Source: Prevotellaceae bacterium UBA2744 (lineage in GTDB: Bacteria; Bacteroidota; Bacteroidia; Bacteroidales; Bacteroidaceae). From it: 34,837 nt of DNA. A program made the position numbers and the translations under genes. Every line of letters starts with the position of its first letter. The stretch's first letter is position 1. The stretch spans positions 18,074-52,910 of the forward strand of contig DEJQ01000002.1 of NCBI GenBank assembly GCA_002353575.1, given 5' to 3'. This document shows positions 17,019 to 25,297 of this stretch, piece by piece. The notes under the pieces are model-generated. The model was not told the DNA's origin, ran no database searches, and saw only the letters and a list, made by a program, of their open reading frames with translations.

Positions 17019-18173
17019 ATGGCACAGAGATTTATTCTTAACGAAGTATCTTACTTCGGTGCTGGTGCTCGTCATGAGCTGCCAGAAGTAATCAACCGCA
17101 TGGGATTCCACAAAGCCCTCGTTTGTAGCGACAAAGGTCTTATCAAGGTAGGCACTACAAAGATGGTAACCGACGTACTCGACGGCATCAACTTCCCATA
17201 CGAAATCTACAGTGAGATTCGTCCCAACCCGACAGTATCTAACGTACAGGACGGTGTCGCTGCATTCAAGAAGAGCGGTGCCGACTGCATCATCGCCATC
17301 GGTGGAGGCTCGTCGATGGACACAGCCAAAGGTATCGGTATCGTATGCAACAACCCTGAATTTGCAGATGTAGTATCGCTCGAAGGTGTTGCGCCTACAA
17401 AGAAGAAGTCAGTTCCTATCATCGCTCTGCCTACAACGGCCGGCACCGGTGCTGAGGTCACCATCAACTACGTCATCATTGACGAGAAGCGTCAGGCAAA
17501 GATGGTATGTGTTGACCCTAACGACATTCCAGCCGTTGCCATCATCGACCCGGAACTCATGTACAGTCTGCCGAAAGGACTCACAGCAGCTACAGGTATG
17601 GATGCCCTCACTCACGCTATCGAAGGCTACATCACCAAGGGCGCATGGGTGATGAGCGATATGTACGAACTGCAGGCTATCAAGATGATAGCAGAGAACC
17701 TGCCACTCGCTGTTGAAGAACCGACCAACCCTATAGGACGCGAGGCAATGGCACTGGCACAGTACATCGCAGCACAGGCATTCTCAAACGTAGGTCTCGG
17801 ACTCGTCCACGGCATGGCTCACCCGATGGGCTCACTCCACGACGTGCCACACGGCGTGGCAAACGCACTTCTCCTGCCACGCATCATGGAGTTCAACATG
17901 CCATGTTGTATAGAGAAGTTCGGCGTCATCGCAAAGACTATGGGTGTTGACACCACAGGCATGACTCCAGAGCAGGCTGCACAGGCTGCAGTAGATGCAG
18001 TAAAGGCACTTGCCATCCGCGTAGGCATTCCACAGCACCTGACCGACCTGGGAATCACAGAAAAGGACATCCCGGCACTGGCAGCACAGGCCATCGCCGA
18101 CGTCTGCACCCCAGGCAACCCGCGCGACGTAACAGAAGCAGAGATTGTAGAACTCTATAAGAGTGTACTCTAA
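17019..18173 (+). CDS. fucO: Lactaldehyde reductase (iron-containing alcohol dehydrogenase)
   Basis: The 384-residue group III dehydrogenase contains the NAD-binding GGGSSMDTAKG (95-105) and all four metal ligands (Asp195, His199 in DALTH; His264 in VHGMAHPMG; His278 in DVPHG). The FucO-type end TPGNPRDVTEAEIVELYKSVL is intact. FucO reduces L-lactaldehyde, made by aldolases from L-fuculose- or L-rhamnulose-1-phosphate, to 1,2-propanediol with NADH. It is cytosolic. It stands directly before a rhamnogalacturonan-lyase-like gene (25-base gap), which fits a rhamnose-derived substrate. Other alcohol dehydrogenases of the family have similar motifs, so specificity rests on overall resemblance and context. 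Confidence 0.88.
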   Translation: MAQRFILNEVSYFGAGARHELPEVINRMGFHKALVCSDKGLIKVGTTKMVTDVLDGINFPYEIYSEIRPNPTVSNVQDGVAAFKKSGADCIIAIGGGSSMDTAKGIGIVCNNPEFADVVSLEGVAPTKKKSVPIIALPTTAGTGAEVTINYVIIDEKRQAKMVCVDPNDIPAVAIIDPELMYSLPKGLTAATGMDALTHAIEGYITKGAWVMSDMYELQAIKMIAENLPLAVEEPTNPIGREAMALAQYIAAQAFSNVGLGLVHGMAHPMGSLHDVPHGVANALLLPRIMEFNMPCCIEKFGVIAKTMGVDTTGMTPEQAAQAAVDAVKALAIRVGIPQHLTDLGITEKDIPALAAQAIADVCTPGNPRDVTEAEIVELYKSVL

Positions 18174-18198
18174 TCCACACCCACACTTCATTTTTATT

Positions 18199-21084
18199 TT
18201 GAAAAAGGTATTATTTTTATTATTCATTCTCATCCCATCCACCGTCCTTGCACAGACCTGGACGGTGGAGGCTGAGGATGCAGCCAACACCTCAATAAGT
18301 TGGAAAGGTAACGAGGCAGACATCATAGCCTCGAAAGGATTGACCCTGTGGTTCGACCAGCAGATGCACGGCAACGTAGTCATCGAGTACGAAGCACAGA
18401 TAGTAAAAGACAAACGCTTTAAAGGAAAAGACGGTTCTCCTCGTATATCCGACCTGAACTGCTTCTGGATGGCAAACCGCACACTCGGACGCCAGGGTGC
18501 AAACTTCGTGGACCACTATGCCCTCAAGACATATTATATGGGTTTTGGAGGCAACTGGAACACGACCACCCGATTCCGTCGCTACACAGGCGACGAACGC
18601 GGTGTGAAGGACCCAGCCTACCGTCCTATCGTGCTGCGCGAATATACCGACGCAGACCATCTGCTGAAGCCCGACCACTGGTATAAAATCAGACTTGAAC
18701 AGATTGACGGACACGTGCGCTACTTCATCGACGGCGAGATGCTTGTCGATTATCTCGACCCGCGACCGCTCGACGAAGGCTACTTCGGATTCCGCACCAC
18801 TCAGGCCCATGCCCGTCTGCGCAATTTCCATTATGCCAGCTACGACCCCGACAGCGAACCGGTCATACTGCGGCTGATTGGCGGCAAGACCCTGCAGACC
18901 ATTACCCCCGTAACCTTTGGAGTGCCATTCTCACAGGGAGAAGTGACCAACGACAACTTCCTCCTGAAAACCAATAAAGGAGTAATCCTGCGCTACGACA
19001 CATGGCGATTGGCATCATGGGCAGACGGCAGCAGCAAGTGGCAGGCGTTCGCAGCCGTAATTCCTGCCGACACCGACTCGTGTCTGCTCTACAAGAACAA
19101 CAGCGCCACATCATATACACAGGACGACCCCATACCACAGCTGCCCCCGTTCTACCTGACGGTGAACAACCGCAAGATGAAGCTTCTCTCGGTCGAGACC
19201 GAACAGAAAGGCAAGGTGCGCACTACATACAAATACACCTTCGACCATGCTATCATGCGTACATACCACTACCGGGGCTGCAGCCAGATAAAACTCGTTC
19301 ATACCCTGCTCGTCGATTCAGCCCTGAACAAGGAAGGACTCAGCGAGCTGAGCGTACACTTCAAGGTCGGAATGCACGGTCCTGCCTACAGCCGTTTCGT
19401 AGCCTTCCCGCCTGAACAGTACAAGCGCAAGGTGGAAGAACGTGAAGTGATGTGGGTACAACCGCTCATCGCCCGCCGCCCTATAGACCTCGTAAAGATG
19501 GACTCTGTGACAAGGAGCATGTTGGCAAACATTGCACAGTGGGACGATTTCCGTCTCTCGCAACTTTCCTCCAACGGATACACCATACGCAAGCGTGCCA
19601 CACACGAAAGTCCGTGGATAGGCACACGCGAAGGTCACCGCAACAACGGCATCGTATCGGTCGGCGACCTCAATGGGCTCACCTCATTCTGTCTGCGCAA
19701 CTTCTGGCAGAGTTTCCCATCTACACTGCTTGTAGAGGGAACCCGAAGCGACACGGCAACCGTCACACTCAGTCTTTATTCGCCCGAGGCAGAACCATTC
19801 AGCTTTGCCCACTACGACACCATTGCCCACACACTCGAGGCTGCATACGAAGATGTGCAGCCAGGCATGAGCACGGCATGGGGAATCGGTCGCACATCCG
19901 ATATCCTCGTCAGCATCGACGGCAGTATCGAACCCGATGCACAACTCGTCTGCACACCTGAATATCTGCACCGCAAACGTGCATTCGGCATCTGGAGTCT
20001 GCCTACGGTGGAGAACTCGCGCGACAGCCTCATCGAGGCTACCATCGACTCACTGATGGAATTCTACAATGACGAGATACACCGCAACTACTGGTACGGG
20101 TTCTTCAACTACGGCGACGTGATGCATGCCTACGACGGCAGCCGTAAGGAATGGCGCTACGACGTGGGCGGATATGCCTGGGACAACACCGAGCTGGGTT
20201 CACCCGCAATGTTCTGGTATCAGTTCCTGCGCACAGGCAACAAACTCGTTTATCGTATGGCAGAGGCAATGACTCGCCACTGCAGCGAGGTGGATACCTA
20301 CCACTTCGGTCCGCATGCCGGACTCGGTTCGCGCCACAACGTGGTCCACTGGGGCTGCGGAGCCAAGGAAGCCCGCATCAGCGAAGCATGGTGGAACCGC
20401 TTCTACTATTACCTGACAGCCGATGAACGTACGGGTGATATAATGCGCGAGGTGAAAGATGCCGACACATTGCTCTACACCCTCGACCCTATGCGCCTGG
20501 CACAACCGCGTTCGCTCTATCCCTGTACGGCTCCGGCACGTCTCAGAATCGGCCCCGACTGGCTGGCATACGTGAGCAACTGGTTCACCGAATGGGAACA
20601 CAACCCGACTGCGAACAAATACTACCTCGACAAGATACTTGCTGGCATGAACTCCATTGCCGACTTCAAGCACGGATTTTTCCAGGGTCCGAAGGCTCTC
20701 GGATTCGACCCCGCCACCGGCATTATCACCTGCGAGAGCGACAGCAACGTCGTCAACACCAACCACCTACTCTCTATCATGGGCGGATTCGAACTGCTCA
20801 ACGAACTGCAGGAGAGCATCGACCATCCGCGATTCTATGCAGCCTGGCTCGACCACAACCGCCAGTACCAGCAGAAGGCACTCGAAGTGAGCCGAAACGG
20901 ATTCCTCGTGCCCAGGCTGTCCGCCTATGCAGCATGGCGACTGGGCAACCAGCAGCTGAAGAAGCAGGCATGGGACGATCTGTTCAAACACGTGCCTACT
21001 CCAAACCTGAACAAGCTGTTCTGGACCAACGACGCAGCCACCTGGACGCTCGATGCCATCTTCCTGAAGGAAGTGCTGAAATAG
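18199..21084 (+). CDS. PcRGLX/YetA-like secreted protein (exo-rhamnogalacturonan lyase-like) with N-terminal DUF6250-type domain
   Basis: The 961-residue protein from TTG at 18199 has a clean signal peptide (KKVLFLLFILIPSTVLA, before QTW). An in-frame GTG at 18163 would overlap the fucO stop and add a non-signal-like stretch. Residues of about 20-215 form a beta-sandwich resembling DUF6250/LamG-like domains (WTVEAEDA, HWYKIRLEQIDGHVRYFIDGE, GYFGFRTTQAHARLRNF). About 220-960 resembles the PcRGLX/YetA architecture: RIFT barrel, central beta-sandwich, then an alpha/alpha toroid rich in Trp, Tyr and His (YWYGFFNYGDVMHAYD, NTELGSPAMFWYQFLRTG, HVVHWGCGAKEARISEAWWNRFYYYLTADER-like run). PL26 members cleave rhamnogalacturonan. 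Lyase activity here is inference from family and from the neighbours FucO and GH105. Confidence 0.75.
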   Translation: MKKVLFLLFILIPSTVLAQTWTVEAEDAANTSISWKGNEADIIASKGLTLWFDQQMHGNVVIEYEAQIVKDKRFKGKDGSPRISDLNCFWMANRTLGRQGANFVDHYALKTYYMGFGGNWNTTTRFRRYTGDERGVKDPAYRPIVLREYTDADHLLKPDHWYKIRLEQIDGHVRYFIDGEMLVDYLDPRPLDEGYFGFRTTQAHARLRNFHYASYDPDSEPVILRLIGGKTLQTITPVTFGVPFSQGEVTNDNFLLKTNKGVILRYDTWRLASWADGSSKWQAFAAVIPADTDSCLLYKNNSATSYTQDDPIPQLPPFYLTVNNRKMKLLSVETEQKGKVRTTYKYTFDHAIMRTYHYRGCSQIKLVHTLLVDSALNKEGLSELSVHFKVGMHGPAYSRFVAFPPEQYKRKVEEREVMWVQPLIARRPIDLVKMDSVTRSMLANIAQWDDFRLSQLSSNGYTIRKRATHESPWIGTREGHRNNGIVSVGDLNGLTSFCLRNFWQSFPSTLLVEGTRSDTATVTLSLYSPEAEPFSFAHYDTIAHTLEAAYEDVQPGMSTAWGIGRTSDILVSIDGSIEPDAQLVCTPEYLHRKRAFGIWSLPTVENSRDSLIEATIDSLMEFYNDEIHRNYWYGFFNYGDVMHAYDGSRKEWRYDVGGYAWDNTELGSPAMFWYQFLRTGNKLVYRMAEAMTRHCSEVDTYHFGPHAGLGSRHNVVHWGCGAKEARISEAWWNRFYYYLTADERTGDIMREVKDADTLLYTLDPMRLAQPRSLYPCTAPARLRIGPDWLAYVSNWFTEWEHNPTANKYYLDKILAGMNSIADFKHGFFQGPKALGFDPATGIITCESDSNVVNTNHLLSIMGGFELLNELQESIDHPRFYAAWLDHNRQYQQKALEVSRNGFLVPRLSAYAAWRLGNQQLKKQAWDDLFKHVPTPNLNKLFWTNDAATWTLDAIFLKEVLK

Positions 21085-21132
21085 CAGGGAGCCCTCAGCC
21101 CTCAGACATCAAACTTCAGACATCAGACAAAA

Positions 21133-21175
21133 AAAGTGCTAAACCATTACGGCTTAGCACTTTCTCGTTTTTTAT
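21133..21175. terminator. Bidirectional terminator between convergent genes
   Basis: Stem AAAGTGCTAA (21133-21142) pairs with TTAGCACTTT (21154-21163). It is followed on the plus strand by CTCGTTTTTT and, on the minus strand, by a T-run from the A-run at 21129-21135. It serves the PcRGLX-like gene and the winged-helix gene. Confidence 0.85.
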
Positions 21176-21186
21176 CAGACTGAAAT

Positions 21187-21399
21187 TTATTTCAGAGAAT
21201 AAGCATATGGATCCTTTTCGTCACCTGTTTCGCTTGCTGCGATTTTGTCCTCGCGGAGCAACCAACCGAGACCAAGAAGGAAATCCTTCTCTGTAAGTTT
21301 TGTAGCTTTCTTAATAGCCTTGAAAGTTTGTGGACCCTCTGCTGCTGAGAGTGTGTTCCAAAGGAGACCTGCGATGTTTCCTGCTTTTTCCTGTAACAT
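21187..21399 (-). CDS. Small winged-helix protein (DUF2582-type)
   Basis: The complete protein is 70 residues: MLQEKAGNIAGLLWNTLSAA followed by PQTFKAIKKATKLTEKDFLLGLGWLLREDKI. It has the helix-turn-helix plus wing pattern of the DUF2582 winged-helix family common in Bacteroidales, which includes conserved G-L-W-L-R-E-D-K residues. It may bind DNA or act as a protein-interaction module; no target is known. A TACCTTTG -7 box lies at 21465-21472, about 70 bases upstream. The gene ends at the bidirectional terminator and is probably transcribed alone. Confidence 0.85.
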   Translation of the reverse strand: MLQEKAGNIAGLLWNTLSAAEGPQTFKAIKKATKLTEKDFLLGLGWLLREDKIAASETGDEKDPYAYSLK

Positions 21400-21464
21400 A
21401 ATCTTAAACCTTTTTAAAGTTAAACTATAATTGAAAAATAATTTAAATCGAACTTTTTCCGATG

Positions 21465-21472
21465 CAAAGGTA
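21465..21472 (-). promoter_or_regulatory. Likely -7 element for the winged-helix gene
   Basis: On the minus strand TACCTTTG matches TAnnTTTG. The -33 region is T-rich without a clear TTTG. From here to 21629 the sequence is AT-rich and I see no gene or strong structure. Confidence 0.45.
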
Positions 21473-21629
21473 AAACTAATTTATTTTCATAAAAAAAATT
21501 TAATGAAAAATTATACAAAACGCAGTGTTTGCGCACACAAATCGCCTTTTTTTACCACTTCTTTGTTCAAATTTACCCTTATACTTCATTTTTCAGAGAC
21601 GAAATGCCAAAATCTAAGGTGCAATAAAT

Positions 21630-21661
21630 TTTGCAGTTACAAACTATATTACTTACCTTCG
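21630..21661 (+). promoter_or_regulatory. Promoter for purT
   Basis: TTTG (21630-21633) and TACCTTCG (21654-21661) are 20 bases apart, with one mismatch in the -7 box. The predicted leader is about 45 bases. Confidence 0.55.
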
Positions 21662-21714
21662 CAAAAATATTAACTCAACGTTGACAATATTCACCCTAAA
21701 AAGGTAAAACTGCT

Positions 21715-22893
21715 ATGAAGAAGATTCTCTTGTTAGGTAGTGGCGAACTGGGTAAGGAGTTCGTTATTGCAGCCAAGCGTGCCGGTTTGTACGTCATCGC
21801 TTGCGATCGTTACGACAATGCTCCTGCGATGCAGGTGGCAGATGAACGCGAAGTATTTTCTATGCTCGATGGCGATGCCCTCGACTCTGTCATCAGGAAG
21901 CATCAGCCCGACATCATCGTGCCTGAGATTGAAGCCATCCGTACCGAGCGCCTCATCGAAGCAGAGAAGAGCGGCATTCAGGTAGTGCCGTCGGCCCGTG
22001 CCGTCAACTTCACCATGAACCGTCAGGCCATACGCGACCTGGCATCACGCGAGTTGGGTGTGCCGACCGCTAAATACCAGTATGCCAAGACCATCGAGGA
22101 ATTCCGGGCTGCGGCAAAGGAAATCGGATTCCCCTGCGTCGTCAAACCGCTCATGTCTTCGTCGGGGCACGGTCAGAGCTACGTGCACAATGCCGAAGAA
22201 CTTGAACAGGCATTCAAGGACGCCATGGAAGGCAGCCGCGGAGACGTGAAGGAAGTCATCATCGAGGAATTCATCGAGTTTGAAAGCGAGTTCACCCTGC
22301 TCACCGTCACTCAGCAGCACGGCTGGCCTACAATCTTCTGCCCGCCTATCGGACACATACAGAAGGGGGGCGACTATCGCGAGTCATGGCAACCATATAA
22401 GATAAGCGATGCTGCGCTCAAGCAGGCACAGGAGATGGCAGACAAGGTGACCCGTTCGCTCACCGGCTACGGCATCTGGGGTGTAGAGTTCTTCCTGAAG
22501 AAAGACGGCAACGTGCTCTTCAGCGAACTCAGTCCGCGTCCGCACGACACAGGTATGGTCACACTGGGACACACCACGAACCTCTCCGAATTCGAACTCC
22601 ACCTGCGTGCAGTGATGGGATGGCCTATCCACGACATACGTCTTGAGCATGCAGGAGCATCAGCCGTAGTTCTGTCTCCAGGCGAAATCAAAGAATATAA
22701 TGTAAATGACGTATTGAACGAAGAGTGCTCGCGCGTCAGGATTTTCGGCAAACCGACAGCTCCGTTCGGCCGCCGCATGGGAGTAGTGCTCTGCTATGGC
22801 GACGTGACAGCCGACACCGACCAGCTGCGCGACAAGGCAAAGCGACTGGCAACGACCGTGCTCGGCACCGACCCGTACATGAAAAAACATTAA
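21715..22893 (+). CDS. purT: Formate-dependent phosphoribosylglycinamide formyltransferase
   Basis: The 392-residue ATP-grasp enzyme starts MKKILLLGSGELGKEFVIAAKRAG (GAR-binding Rossmann-like N-domain). The PurT-specific EIEAIRTERL follows at about 82-91, then the ATP-grasp core PCVVKPLMSSSGHGQS with EVIIEEFIEFE, and the metal-site stretch FSELSPRPHDTGMVT. PurT uses formate and ATP, not formyl-tetrahydrofolate, to make formylglycinamide ribonucleotide in purine synthesis. It is complete and typical. The gene sits between two pectin genes but has its own promoter, so it need not be co-regulated with them. The GH105 gene starts 52 bases downstream. Confidence 0.96.
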   Translation: MKKILLLGSGELGKEFVIAAKRAGLYVIACDRYDNAPAMQVADEREVFSMLDGDALDSVIRKHQPDIIVPEIEAIRTERLIEAEKSGIQVVPSARAVNFTMNRQAIRDLASRELGVPTAKYQYAKTIEEFRAAAKEIGFPCVVKPLMSSSGHGQSYVHNAEELEQAFKDAMEGSRGDVKEVIIEEFIEFESEFTLLTVTQQHGWPTIFCPPIGHIQKGGDYRESWQPYKISDAALKQAQEMADKVTRSLTGYGIWGVEFFLKKDGNVLFSELSPRPHDTGMVTLGHTTNLSEFELHLRAVMGWPIHDIRLEHAGASAVVLSPGEIKEYNVNDVLNEECSRVRIFGKPTAPFGRRMGVVLCYGDVTADTDQLRDKAKRLATTVLGTDPYMKKH

Positions 22894-22945
22894 CAGTCCT
22901 GTCTGCACCCTTTATCAATACACGTAAAAACTCCACACACCGACA

Positions 22946-24235
22946 ATGAAACACATACTCAGCATTGCCCTCTCGCTGACGCTGGCGGCAGCTCCTGCCC
23001 TTGCACAGCAGGTACAGAACGATGCCACAGCCCCGCTCCATCTGATGAAGCCCGCCTACAAATACAACTACGGACTCGTGAAGCCAGCCGAGGTGAAGGC
23101 TACCATCGACCGCATCCGCGACTATATCACCACCCACACCTATGCCGAACTCGACGAAGGGGGCAAGCAGCTCAAGCGCGGCGACTTCCGGCTGACCAGC
23201 TATGAGTGGGGCGTCACCTACTCTGCCATGCTGCGTGCAACGGAACTCACAGGCGACCCGTCCTATCGCGACTACGCAGTCAGATGTATGCGTTTTCTGG
23301 CAAAACAGGCACCGGTCTTCAGGAAGCGGCTGGACAAGGGCGAACAGATAGACCCTCTCATGCATCAGGTCGTTCAGCCACGAGCTCTCGACGATGCAGG
23401 AGCCATCTGCTGTGCCATGATAAAGAGTGGAGACAAGAGTCTTAAAAACCAGATTCAGACCTACTACGACTACATCGCAAACCATCAGTACCGCTATGCC
23501 GACGGTCAGTTTGCCCGTATGCGCCCCGTAGCCAATACCGTATGGCTCGACGATATGTTCATGGGCATCCCTGCCCTTGCCCTTCATGGCGACATGCAGG
23601 AGGCAAAACGCCAGTTCCGCCTGTTCCACGAGAAGATGTGGGTAGCGGAGAAGAACCTATACCGCCACGGTTGGGTGCCCGGAGCCTACCATCCCTCGTT
23701 CTTCTGGGGCAGAGCCAACGGCTGGGCACTGCTCACAGCATGCGAACTGCTCGACCTGGAACCCGATGCCACCATCATGAAGTGGTTCAAGGAGCACCTC
23801 TCCGGACTGCTTCCCCTGCAGGACTACGACGGCTCGTGGCATCAGCTGCTCGACAACAACCAGACTTATCTCGAGACCTCCTGCACAGCCATCTACTGCT
23901 ACTGCCTTGCACATGCCATCAACAAAGGCTGGATAGAACCCGAAACCTACGTGGGTCAGACCCTCCTGGCATGGAACTACGTAGCGGCTCACGTCACGCC
24001 ACAGGGACAGGTCGAGGGCACTTGCGTGGGCACAGGCCTGGCATTCGACCCTGCATTCTATGCCTACCGTCCGGTCAACAACTATGCAGCCCACGGCTAC
24101 GGTCCCGCCATCTGGGCAGGTGCCGAGGTGTATCAGATGCTCAGCACCCTATGCCTTAAGACCAACGACTCCGCCGTACATTACTATCCTGTAGATCCGC
24201 AGACCGACGAACCGCTCTTCGAGGTAAAGCAATGA
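22946..24235 (+). CDS. Unsaturated rhamnogalacturonyl hydrolase-like protein (GH105/GH88)
   Basis: The 429-residue secreted protein has a signal peptide (residues 1-20, ending APALA) and the alpha/alpha-barrel pattern of GH105 enzymes. Conserved segments are YEWGVTYSAML (86-96), RALDDAGAICCAM (146-158), NTVWLDDMFMGIPAL (197-211) and the signature WGRANGW (254-260), then LETSCTAIYCYCLA. GH105 enzymes hydrolyse the unsaturated galacturonyl-rhamnose product left by rhamnogalacturonan lyases through a hydration mechanism using an Asp. That fits the lyase-like gene 1.9 kb upstream. The substrate could instead be another unsaturated uronide. It ends before the hairpin at 24325-24357. Confidence 0.86.
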   Translation: MKHILSIALSLTLAAAPALAQQVQNDATAPLHLMKPAYKYNYGLVKPAEVKATIDRIRDYITTHTYAELDEGGKQLKRGDFRLTSYEWGVTYSAMLRATELTGDPSYRDYAVRCMRFLAKQAPVFRKRLDKGEQIDPLMHQVVQPRALDDAGAICCAMIKSGDKSLKNQIQTYYDYIANHQYRYADGQFARMRPVANTVWLDDMFMGIPALALHGDMQEAKRQFRLFHEKMWVAEKNLYRHGWVPGAYHPSFFWGRANGWALLTACELLDLEPDATIMKWFKEHLSGLLPLQDYDGSWHQLLDNNQTYLETSCTAIYCYCLAHAINKGWIEPETYVGQTLLAWNYVAAHVTPQGQVEGTCVGTGLAFDPAFYAYRPVNNYAAHGYGPAIWAGAEVYQMLSTLCLKTNDSAVHYYPVDPQTDEPLFEVKQ

Positions 24236-24324
24236 TGGCAGAGGAGAACATTGTGTCGAAGGTCAGCCAAGAGTAAGAAGAAAAGACTTCAGACCCGCCC
24301 GGAAGAGTAAGAAGAAAAAAGAAT

Positions 24325-24357
24325 AAATCCTCTCAGCCGTCAAGGTAGAGAGGATTT
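24325..24357. terminator. Bidirectional terminator between GH105 and HU-like genes
   Basis: Stem AAATCCTCTC (24325-24334) pairs with GAGAGGATTT (24348-24357). On the minus strand it runs into ATTCTTTTTTCTTC, so it mainly suits the HU-like gene; the plus strand has only a weak T-tract. A 16-base direct repeat AAGAGTAAGAAGAAAA occurs at 24269-24284 and 24303-24318. Confidence 0.75.
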
Positions 24358-24401
24358 CTACATTACTCGCCCCTTTTCGGGGGAGGCGGAGTGAGCGGAT
24401 G

Positions 24402-25109
24402 CTATCCTTCGTCACCCTCGCCCACTACGGGTTCAGTCGGGTCTGTGTTGTCGCTGCCACCGGTATTGCCGCCCGTCGAGCCGCTGCCGGAGTTGTTGCC
24501 AGTGCCGGAAGAACCGCTGGTGCCGGAAGAACCGCTGGTGCCAGAAGAACCGCCGGTGTCGGAAGAACCGCTGGTGCCAGAGCCTGTGCTGCTGCCGGTG
24601 TCGGAAGCGCCAGAATTACCAGAACCCTCAGTGGAGTCATTCTCACCGGCGCCTTCGCCATCCACCACGACAGTGCCGTCATCGGTCGAAGTGACACGCT
24701 TCACCTCGTTTCCGTTGCGGTCGTAGCAGGTGATGATGACGCTGGTGTTCTTCAACTCATTCTTCAAATCGGCGTTTGGAGTGAACAGAATACGGCGTGT
24801 GGTGATGAGCGAAGCCTTCACGTCCTCGACATCGCCTACCGACTTTGCGCTAAGGCTGAAGCGCATGTTGCCCAGTCCTGGCAGAGCCACAGAGTGGCCT
24901 TCAGTAGCCCAAGCCTTGATGACATCGCCGGCAGCATCCCAGCAGGCTTTCATCACGCCGGAACTCACTCCTGAGCGGAGTGCAGCCTCACGTATCACCT
25001 TGTCGGTAGTCAGAGTGGAATAAATCTCCGGTAGCATCACATAGCGGAAAGTTCCTGCGAACTGACCTACTTTGAACTCTCGTTCCTTGGCTTTAATCTT
25101 CAGTGCCAT
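24402..25109 (-). CDS. HU-like DNA-binding protein with Gly/Ser/Thr-rich tail
   Basis: The 235-residue protein has an N-terminal HU-type domain of about 125 residues (TTDKVIREAALRSGVSSGVMKACWDAAGDVIKAWATEGHSVALPGLGNMRFSLSAKS), as in Bacteroidales HU-like proteins. A short beta domain follows (SVIITCYDRNGNEVKRVTS), then about 80 residues of low-complexity Gly/Ser/Thr/Asn with a repeated SGTSGS hexapeptide and an acidic end. The domain should bind or bend DNA; the tail is probably a flexible linker or coat. The tail is encoded by 18-bp repeats at 24502-24573. It lies next to a primase/helicase pair, so a role as nucleoid or origin-bending protein for that module is possible. It has its own promoter at 25208-25239. 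Confidence 0.85.
   Translation of the reverse strand: MALKIKAKEREFKVGQFAGTFRYVMLPEIYSTLTTDKVIREAALRSGVSSGVMKACWDAAGDVIKAWATEGHSVALPGLGNMRFSLSAKSVGDVEDVKASLITTRRILFTPNADLKNELKNTSVIITCYDRNGNEVKRVTSTDDGTVVVDGEGAGENDSTEGSGNSGASDTGSSTGSGTSGSSDTGGSSGTSGSSGTSGSSGTGNNSGSGSTGGNTGGSDNTDPTEPVVGEGDEG
24502..24573 (-). repeat. 18-bp tandem repeats coding for SGTSGS
   Basis: The plus-strand unit GTGCCGGAAGAACCGCTG occurs at 24502-24519 and 24520-24537, with one- to three-mismatch copies at 24538-24555 and 24556-24573. The repeats are in frame, so copy-number change would keep the protein reading frame. Confidence 0.85.
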
Positions 25110-25207
25110 AATGAATACAATCTTTTTTAAGTTAAAACTATAGTTACCTAAACACTCTCTATGTAGAACCTGTCAGAAGGGGCGCCTCCCTCATCATTTC
25201 TACCCTA

Positions 25208-25239
25208 CAAAGTTACTAAATAATTCTGTAATTTCCAAA
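25208..25239 (-). promoter_or_regulatory. Promoter for the HU-like gene
   Basis: On the minus strand TTTG (25236-25239) is followed after 20 bases by TAACTTTG (25208-25215), a full match to the Bacteroidetes consensus. It leaves a leader of about 95 bases. Confidence 0.68.
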
Positions 25240-25297
25240 CATTTACCCTATTTTCCCCACACATTCCACAACACTTTTTTCCACCCAGTTTCTGAGA

